Shown here piece by piece: positions 6,162 through 11,430 of a stretch of 11,430 bases of DNA. Under the pieces are notes generated by a model that made no database searches, had not been told where the DNA came from, and saw only the letters and a program-made list of their open reading frames with translations. The stretch comes from Lachnospiraceae bacterium. GTDB lineage: Bacteria > Bacillota > Clostridia > Lachnospirales > Lachnospiraceae. The stretch is from assembly GCA_024699395.1 (NCBI GenBank), contig JAILPU010000067.1, positions 1 through 11,430 of the forward strand, read 5' to 3'. Within the stretch, counting starts at the first letter, position 1. Each line of letters begins with the position of its first letter. A program made the position numbers and the translations under genes.

Positions 6162-6431
6162 TTACTCATTATCCTTATTTACATCGTTCTTTTTTACCCC
6201 TCTGTCAAAATCGGCGATGCTTCCCTTGCCTGACAGTTTTCCCACCATCCATATGGTAATCCAGCTCATAATGGGAATTACGAGGGTGGCTACAAGGCAA
6301 ATGCTAAAAAGCTTTCCGCCGGAGCTTTTGTCAACTACGGAGACAATAAAAGTTACGATGTAAAGTGAGACGAGTAATATTACCCCCAAAAGGGCAGCTA
6401 TACGTTTTGCTTTTGAAGTCTGATTGTCCAT
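6162..6431 (-). CDS. Small two-helix membrane protein, unknown function
   Basis: This 89-residue protein has two hydrophobic helices (about 10-32 and 39-62) separated by a short KSSGGK loop, with charged ends; the tail FDRGVKKNDVNKDNE is probably cytoplasmic. ATG at 6431 (reading leftward) is preceded by AGGA four bases away. An upstream TTG at 6479 would extend the frame but has no ribosome site. I do not recognise a named family. It is the only gene on this strand and converges on the CmpB-like gene with 14 bases between the stops. No clear bidirectional terminator lies there, so the two transcripts may overlap. Confidence 0.65.
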   Translation of the reverse strand: MDNQTSKAKRIAALLGVILLVSLYIVTFIVSVVDKSSGGKLFSICLVATLVIPIMSWITIWMVGKLSGKGSIADFDRGVKKNDVNKDNE

Positions 6432-6558
6432 TTTATCCTGCTTTCTTTGTGAAAAATTAAGTTTTTCGGTTTGGGGCAAAAGCCCGCATAAAGAAATAAT
6501 ATCAGATTAACAAAGAAAGCGCCACAGTTTATTGCACCTTTAACAGACACTGTTTTTC

Positions 6559-6587
6559 TTGTTTTTGGGGATGATTTGTTATATACT
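6559..6587 (+). promoter_or_regulatory. Promoter of the SEC-C/apt/rel operon
   Basis: TTGTTT (6559-6564) and TATACT (6582-6587) are spaced by exactly 17 bases in a T-rich tract. Transcription would start near 6594, giving a leader of nearly 60 bases that contains an inverted repeat. It is the only good promoter seen before the run of five closely spaced + strand genes. Confidence 0.65.
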
Positions 6588-6595
6588 TACATGTG

Positions 6596-6619
6596 AGTCT
6601 TTTTGGAGACAAAGAGACT
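6596..6619 (+). other. Leader hairpin upstream of the SEC-C gene
   Basis: AGTCTTTTT (6596-6604) pairs with AAAGAGACT (6611-6619) around GGAGAC, giving nine pairs with one G-T. It lies at the very start of the predicted transcript, 18 bases before the AAGAGGA ribosome site at 6637-6643. It may stabilise the mRNA 5' end; nothing identifies it as a known riboswitch. Confidence 0.45.
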
Positions 6620-6651
6620 TATGAAAAATATTTTTTAAGAGGAATAAGAAA

Positions 6652-7155
6652 ATGACACTTTTGGAAACATGGAGAAATAAAGCATACGATCAGCAGGCAC
6701 CCAAGGCAAGCCTTGAGAAGCTTTGGAATAATTATTTTGAACTTGAGAAGGGAATCTACGAACAGCTTCTTAGCGATCCCGACACTGTTGTAAAGGGAAC
6801 CGTTAAAGAACTTGCTGAAAAATACGGCGTATCAATAGAGATAATGACAGGATTCCTTGACGGAATCAATGACAGCCTTAAGGAGCCCAACCCCATTGAG
6901 GAGATGGATGAGAATACAGAGGTTAACCTTGGATTCGACAAGGCACTTCTCTACAAGAACATGGTGGCTGCAGAGGCTCACTGGCTCTACAATCTTAAGG
7001 AGTGGGAGCCTATCTTCGATGAGGAGACAAGAAAGGCTCTTTACAAAGAGCAGAAAAATCACGCTACCGTTGTAAAGGAAGCAAAGATCTATCCCAACGA
7101 TCCCTGTCCTTGCGGAAGCGGTAAAAAGTACAAGAAATGTTGCGGTAAACAGTAA
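6652..7155 (+). CDS. SEC-C motif zinc-binding protein
   Basis: This 167-residue protein ends in a clear SEC-C motif: [18 protein letters not shown], with zinc ligands C152, C154, C163 and C164. The same zinc-binding tail is found at the end of SecA, where it contacts SecB, and in many small proteins of unknown role. The first 145 residues are mostly helical and acidic, with no motif I recognise and no signal peptide, so it is probably cytoplasmic. AAGAGGA lies eight bases before ATG 6652. It is the first gene of the operon, 21 bases before apt. The SEC-C call is secure; the function is not known. Confidence 0.9.
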   Translation: MTLLETWRNKAYDQQAPKASLEKLWNNYFELEKGIYEQLLSDPDTVVKGTVKELAEKYGVSIEIMTGFLDGINDSLKEPNPIEEMDENTEVNLGFDKALLYKNMVAAEAHWLYNLKEWEPIFDEETRKALYKEQKNHATVVKEAKIYPNDPCPCGSGKKYKKCCGKQ

Positions 7156-7176
7156 AACATTCAGAGGAAGGCTAAC

Positions 7177-7701
7177 ATGAAAGAGCTTAAAGACTATGTT
7201 TTAAGTATTCCCGATTTTCCCGAACCGGGTATCATCTTCCGCGATGTAACAAGTGTGATAAATGATGCCGAGGGATTAAGACTTGCAGTGGACACCATGC
7301 AGGATCTTATTAAGGATCTTGAGATTGACGTGGTTTGCGGAGCGGAATCGAGAGGTTTTATATTCGGAGCGCCTATTGCATATAATCTTAAGAAGCCCTT
7401 TTGTCTTATCAGGAAAAAGGGCAAGCTCCCCAGAGAGTGCGTTGAAAAAACTTACAATCTCGAGTACGGTACAGCTACCATCGAGATGCACAAAGACAGC
7501 ATTAAACCCGGACAGAAGGTTCTCTTGGTGGATGATCTTATCGCCACAGGCGGTACCACAAAAGCCATGATAGAACTGGTTGAGTCTCTTGGAGGCGAGG
7601 TTGTGGGTGTTGTTGTATTGATAGAGCTCGCAGGTCTGAATGGCAGGGATGCCATTAAGGGCTATCGCCTGGATTCGGCCATATGTTACGAGGGTAAATA
7701 A
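7177..7701 (+). CDS. apt: Adenine phosphoribosyltransferase
   Basis: This enzyme salvages adenine by joining it to PRPP to make AMP and pyrophosphate in the cytoplasm. The 174-residue protein has the family's usual length. It carries the N-terminal FPEPGIIFRDVT (14-25), the AESRGFIFGAPIA segment (56-68) and the PRPP-binding loop VLLVDDLIATGGTT (115-128). AGAGGAAGG lies just upstream of ATG 7177. Rel follows after 12 bases, the common clostridial order apt-rel. The pairing makes sense because (p)ppGpp controls purine metabolism. Confidence 0.96.
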   Translation: MKELKDYVLSIPDFPEPGIIFRDVTSVINDAEGLRLAVDTMQDLIKDLEIDVVCGAESRGFIFGAPIAYNLKKPFCLIRKKGKLPRECVEKTYNLEYGTATIEMHKDSIKPGQKVLLVDDLIATGGTTKAMIELVESLGGEVVGVVVLIELAGLNGRDAIKGYRLDSAICYEGK

Positions 7702-7713
7702 CAAGGATATCTG

Positions 7714-10023
7714 ATGGATTACGAAAACACGAAACTGATTTTTGATGAGCTTGGTTTAACTAAATCACAGGATTTTGTTGCTCCTGAGACTCTGTATCAG
7801 GAACTTATTTCGTGTGTCTGTAAATACCATCCCAGTGATGATATATCTATGATTGAGAAGGCTTACAGGATTTCTTCGGCTGCCCACAAGGACCAGCTGA
7901 GAAAATCAGGTGAGCCTTATATTGTTCATCCTTTAAATGTTGCCATAATTCTGGCGGAACTTGAGATGGACAAGGAGACTATTGTGGCAGGTCTTCTTCA
8001 CGATGTGGTAGAGGACACCGTCATGACCGACGACGATCTGAAGAGGGAGTTTGGCGAGGAAGTGGCTTCTCTGGTAGATGGCGTTACCAAACTGGAAAAG
8101 ATACCTCTTTCAACGGACGCCGCCAAAAACGGTGATGAAAAGCTTAACATGCAGGCCGAGAACTTAAGAAAAATGTTCTTAGCCATGGCCAAGGATATAA
8201 GGGTTATCATGATAAAGCTTGCGGACAGGCTTCACAACATGAGGACCTTAAAGTATCAAAAGCCCGAGAGTCAGCAGCGCATAGCGAGAGAGACTCTTGA
8301 TATATACTGTCCCATTGCCCAGAGACTGGGTATCAGCAAGATTAAGGTGGAGCTTGACGATCTTGCTCTTAAATATTTGGAGCCCGAAGCCTATTACGAT
8401 CTTGTGGATAAAATCGCTTTAAGGCGAAGCGCGAGAGAACAATATATAACAGGTATTGCCAACGAGGTGCGTAAGCACATAGATGACGCGGGAATACATG
8501 CCACGGTAGACGGAAGAGTAAAACATTTTTACAGTATCTATAAGAAGATGAAGAACCAGAATAAAACTCTGGAGCAGATATACGATCTTTTTGCCATAAG
8601 AATTATTGTGGATTCCGTTATGGACTGTTATGCGGCACTTGGAGTTATTCACGAATTGTATAAGCCTTTGCCCGGAAGGTTTAAGGATTATATAGCAATG
8701 CCCAAGCCCAATATGTACCAGTCCCTTCATACTACCCTTATAGGTGCCAGCGGTCAGCCCTTTGAGGTGCAGATCCGTACCATGGAGATGCATAAGGCGG
8801 CTGAGTACGGTATAGCGGCCCACTGGAAATACAAGGATGCCTCAGACGGCAAAAAGGTGGAGACCCAGGAGGAGGAAAAGCTTCTGTGGCTAAGACAGAT
8901 TCTTGAATGGCAGAGGGATATGTCCGATAACAGAGAGTTCATGAAGCTTTTAAAGAACGATCTGGATCTTTTCCATGACAGCGTTTATTGCTTTACCCCC
9001 ACGGGTGAGGTTAAAAATCTCCCCACAGGTTCCACACCCATTGATTTCGCCTACAGCATTCACTCAGCGGTAGGAAATAAGATGGTGGGAGCGAGGGTAA
9101 ACGGGAAGCTTGTCACCATCGATTACGAGATTAAAAACGGGGACAGAGTGGAAATTATCACCAGCCAGAATGCAAAAGGTCCCAGCCGTGACTGGCTCAA
9201 GGTGATAAAGAGTACCCAGGCCCGAAATAAGATAAACCAGTGGTTTAAAAACGAAGTTAAAGACGACAACATCGCAAAGGGAAAAGAGCTCTTTTCCTCA
9301 TATGTTAAGAGCCGTAATGTAAATCTTTCACAGATTGCAAAGCCTGAATATATGGAGACCGTAATGCGTAAGTACGGTTTCAAGGACTGGGATCAGGTGC
9401 TTGCGGCCATAGGTCACGGTGCCTTAAAGGAAGGTCAGGTTGTCAACAAACTTCAGGAAATATACGACAGATACAATCAAAAGCCCTTAAGCAACGAGGA
9501 GATATTAAATTCCATAAAGGAAGCCAATCAGGCGGCCAGCATGTCCTCCAATCATATTAAGAGTAAGAGCGGCATTGTGGTAAAGGGTATCACCGATCTG
9601 TCGGTAAGATTTTCAAAATGCTGTTCTCCCGTACCCGGGGACGAGATTGTGGGATTTGTCACAAGAGGAAGAGGAGTTTCCATACACAGAACGGACTGCG
9701 TGAATATCCTTAACCTTCCCGAGGAGGACAGAAACCGTGTGATCGAGGCGGATTGGGAAGCAGGCAGTGAGGAGATCAAAGGCCGTTATATGGCTGAGAT
9801 CAATATTTATGCTTCCAACAGAAACGGTCTTCTGGCAGATGTTTCACGAACCCTTACGGAGAAGAATATAAGCATTTTAACCTGCAACACCAGAATCAAC
9901 AGACAGGGCATGGCGACCATGCAGCTTACTTTTGAAATATCGGGAAGGGACGAACTTAATTCCACCATAGAGAGACTTAGAAACATCGAGAGTATAATCG
10001 ATATTGAAAGAAGCATGAATTAA
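7714..10023 (+). CDS. rel: Bifunctional (p)ppGpp synthetase/hydrolase, RelA/SpoT family
   Basis: This 769-residue protein has the full Rel layout. An N-terminal HD hydrolase domain includes H72, the HDVVED motif (96-101) and D171 in LADRLHNMRT. The synthetase domain (about 255-375) has YSIYKKM, RFKD (322-325), MPKPNMYQSLHTT and EVQIRT. RFKD is the RxKD form typical of bifunctional enzymes, not the acidic form of synthesis-only RelA. A TGS domain follows (about 423-484), then a conserved-cysteine module (CC at 636-637, HRTDC at 658-662) and a C-terminal ACT domain (about 692-766). It makes and degrades the stringent-response alarmone, with amino-acid starvation sensed on the ribosome. AAGGA at 7703-7707 serves ATG 7714. 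No truncation or broken motif is seen, so both activities are expected. Confidence 0.97.
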   Translation: MDYENTKLIFDELGLTKSQDFVAPETLYQELISCVCKYHPSDDISMIEKAYRISSAAHKDQLRKSGEPYIVHPLNVAIILAELEMDKETIVAGLLHDVVEDTVMTDDDLKREFGEEVASLVDGVTKLEKIPLSTDAAKNGDEKLNMQAENLRKMFLAMAKDIRVIMIKLADRLHNMRTLKYQKPESQQRIARETLDIYCPIAQRLGISKIKVELDDLALKYLEPEAYYDLVDKIALRRSAREQYITGIANEVRKHIDDAGIHATVDGRVKHFYSIYKKMKNQNKTLEQIYDLFAIRIIVDSVMDCYAALGVIHELYKPLPGRFKDYIAMPKPNMYQSLHTTLIGASGQPFEVQIRTMEMHKAAEYGIAAHWKYKDASDGKKVETQEEEKLLWLRQILEWQRDMSDNREFMKLLKNDLDLFHDSVYCFTPTGEVKNLPTGSTPIDFAYSIHSAVGNKMVGARVNGKLVTIDYEIKNGDRVEIITSQNAKGPSRDWLKVIKSTQARNKINQWFKNEVKDDNIAKGKELFSSYVKSRNVNLSQIAKPEYMETVMRKYGFKDWDQVLAAIGHGALKEGQVVNKLQEIYDRYNQKPLSNEEILNSIKEANQAASMSSNHIKSKSGIVVKGITDLSVRFSKCCSPVPGDEIVGFVTRGRGVSIHRTDCVNILNLPEEDRNRVIEADWEAGSEEIKGRYMAEINIYASNRNGLLADVSRTLTEKNISILTCNTRINRQGMATMQLTFEISGRDELNSTIERLRNIESIIDIERSMN

Positions 10024-10035
10024 TCGGGAGGTTTA

Positions 10036-10716
10036 ATGAATTCTGTTAAGATAGGGCGTATGGTGCTGGGTATGTGCTCCACCAACTGCTATTTTGTTTA
10101 CAGGGAAAATTCCAATAAAGTCATAGTTATAGATCCTGCCGATTACGGTGAGGAAATATATGATAAACTCACAGCTAAAGGCTTCGAGGTGACGGCGATT
10201 CTTTTGACCCACGGTCATTTCGACCATATATGGGGCGTTAAGGCGCTTAAAGATAAGGTAAACGGCGTAAGTGACGATCCTTCGGTTCAAAAGTCGAAGA
10301 ATGTGTCGGTGTATGCATGCAGTCACGAGAAGGAGCTTTTAGCCAATGCCAGAATGAATGTTTCCGCAGACGCCGGAAGACCCTACACTTTAAAAGCAGA
10401 TGTGTGGGTTGAAGACGGGGATGAGCTTTCCTTTAACGAGGGAGAGGAACTTATAAAATGTAAGGTCATCTGGACTCCCGGGCATACCGAAGGGGGCTGT
10501 TGTTATTATTTTGAGGAGGCAGGCTTTGTGGTATCGGGAGACACATTGTTTTTCGAATCGGTGGGAAGAACAGATTTTCCCACGGGAAGCATGGGTAAAC
10601 TGGTATCATCCGTAAAAGAAAAGCTTCTCGTACTCCCTGAGGAAACCAAAATTTATCCCGGACACGGGGATGAGACAAGCGTACAACATGAGAAAGAATA
10701 CAATCCTTTTTTGTGA
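10036..10716 (+). CDS. Metallo-beta-lactamase fold hydrolase, glyoxalase II-like
   Basis: This 226-residue protein shows the full metal site of the glyoxalase II branch: THGHFDH (58-64, ligands H59, H61, D63, H64), GHTEGG (149-154, H150), SGDTLF (167-172, D169) and PGHG (208-211, H210). It lacks the long C-terminal substrate domain of classical glyoxalase II, so hydrolysis of a thioester or similar small substrate is a family-based guess. An insert at about 76-90 (VSDDPSVQKSKNV) looks like a variable loop. GGGAGG just before ATG 10036 is a strong ribosome site, 12 bases after rel. Genes of this type commonly sit between rel and hemZ in Clostridia. Confidence 0.9.
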   Translation: MNSVKIGRMVLGMCSTNCYFVYRENSNKVIVIDPADYGEEIYDKLTAKGFEVTAILLTHGHFDHIWGVKALKDKVNGVSDDPSVQKSKNVSVYACSHEKELLANARMNVSADAGRPYTLKADVWVEDGDELSFNEGEELIKCKVIWTPGHTEGGCCYYFEEAGFVVSGDTLFFESVGRTDFPTGSMGKLVSSVKEKLLVLPEETKIYPGHGDETSVQHEKEYNPFL

Positions 10717-10745
10717 TTGCTACATAGAAAGGCGTTTTTAAATAT

Positions 10746-11430
10746 ATGTTTGCTGTAGATCTTAATCGGGCAAATTACGAATACGATGTAAACTGTCTGG
10801 TAAAATCTTTTTATCCCGGTGAGGAGATAACTGTTCTCACACCTTTGACCGGCCGGGAGACCTACAACAGGTTGGTTGAAAATTCATTGATAAAGATTTC
10901 AATTTATGATTCACGCGCAGAGATAAGGATACACAGCTCGCTCTGCGCGCCTTCTTGTGTTGAGGTCCCTTGTGTGAACAGCTTCTTTGTTTTTGACCTT
11001 AAGGATTGTTGTGATAAGGAGACTTTTAAAAGAGATATTTATCTCACATTGTCAAAGGCGACAGGTAAGACCCTTCCCTGGGGGAATCTTACGGGAATCC
11101 GTCCCACAAAGCTTATGTACAATATGCTGTTGGAAGGCTTTGAGGACAGTGAGATAAAGAAAACTCTTCAGGATAAATATTTTATCAGCGATGAAAAATT
11201 AAAGCTTGGGCTTGATATAGCAAAGAGGGAGAGAAAACTTCTTTCCGGGATCCATTATAAGGACGGATACAGTCTTTATGTGGGGATTCCCTTTTGCCCC
11301 ACCACCTGTTTGTATTGCTCCTTCACATCCTTTCCCTTGAGTGTTATGGGAAAATATGCGGACAGGTATATCGATTGCGTTATTAAGGAATTGGACCTTG
11401 TAAGTTCAATTATGAAGGGAAAAATACTGG
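10746..11430 (+). CDS. hemZ: HemZ, oxygen-independent coproporphyrinogen III dehydrogenase (5' part, runs off window)
   Basis: The frame is open from ATG 10746 to the window's end, giving 228 residues of a protein of roughly twice that length. The HemZ marker PWGNLTGIRPTKL (111-123) is followed by the radical-SAM site IPFCPTTCLYCSF (181-193). C184, C188 and C191 form the CxxxCxxC that holds the 4Fe-4S cluster for S-adenosylmethionine cleavage. The enzyme oxidatively decarboxylates coproporphyrinogen III in tetrapyrrole synthesis, though some homologues have other roles. No other start is available in frame; GAAAGG lies 13 bases upstream, an unusually long spacing, so translation may be weak or coupled. 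A GC-rich inverted repeat lies within codons 57-68. Confidence 0.9.
   Translation, partial: MFAVDLNRANYEYDVNCLVKSFYPGEEITVLTPLTGRETYNRLVENSLIKISIYDSRAEIRIHSSLCAPSCVEVPCVNSFFVFDLKDCCDKETFKRDIYLTLSKATGKTLPWGNLTGIRPTKLMYNMLLEGFEDSEIKKTLQDKYFISDEKLKLGLDIAKRERKLLSGIHYKDGYSLYVGIPFCPTTCLYCSFTSFPLSVMGKYADRYIDCVIKELDLVSSIMKGKIL
10914..10949 (+). other. GC-rich inverted repeat inside hemZ
   Basis: CGCGCAGAG (10914-10922) is perfectly complementary to CTCTGCGCG (10941-10949) across an 18-base loop. Seven of the nine pairs are not A-T except two, unlike the AT-rich surroundings. It begins 168 bases into the coding region. It may be a chance result of codon content or a structure that slows ribosomes or polymerase. 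Confidence 0.5.

Noticed and set aside
6542..6566. AACAG-ACA-CTGTT hairpin followed by T-rich sequence as an intrinsic terminator
   Set aside because: The stem is only five mostly A-T pairs and its T-tract overlaps the -35 of a better-supported promoter.

Overview
The window looks like chromosome from a Gram-positive anaerobe of the Clostridia, most likely a Lachnospiraceae relative of Butyrivibrio or Roseburia. This is inferred from the moderately AT-rich codon use, strong AGGAGG-like ribosome sites, a bacterial type A RNase P RNA, a PF06541 (CmpB-like) membrane protein, and the order apt - rel - MBL hydrolase - hemZ, which is familiar from clostridial genomes. Almost everything is on the + strand; only one small membrane-protein gene is on the - strand.

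Layout. (1) 1-813: the 3' end of a multi-pass membrane protein gene that enters from the left, beginning with an in-frame 36-bp tandem repeat. (2) 814-1010: an intergenic region with three inverted repeats. (3) 1011-1838: endonuclease IV (nfo), whose last 51 bp plus flank are tandemly duplicated just past its stop. (4) 1920-2292: a near-consensus promoter and RNase P RNA (rnpB). (5) 2312-6147: four genes running on from rnpB with short gaps. They encode a trypsin-like lipoprotein, a COG0523 GTPase with a very long His/Cys/Asp linker, a second divergent GTPase-like protein fused to a YcgQ/TIGR03943-like domain, and a CmpB-family membrane protein. (6) 6162-6431 (-): a two-helix small membrane protein, convergent with the previous gene. 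(7) 6559-11430: a promoter, then a SEC-C protein, apt, rel, a glyoxalase II-like metallo-hydrolase and the start of hemZ, closely spaced as one likely operon.

How it works together. The right half is a conserved housekeeping operon covering purine salvage, the (p)ppGpp stringent response, a small-molecule hydrolase and porphyrin synthesis. The middle is the accessory part. Two COG0523-type proteins, one metal-buffering and one fused to a domain otherwise seen with a permease, sit in front of a multi-pass membrane protein and suggest a transition-metal (probably zinc) handling module. rnpB lies only 19 bases from the next gene's start codon with no terminator, so the lipoprotein and perhaps the metal genes may be expressed by readthrough from the rnpB promoter. 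Repeat growth is a theme of the first 4.1 kb: a 12-residue repeat, a 60-bp tail duplication, an acidic insert and a roughly 119-residue metal-binding repeat region.
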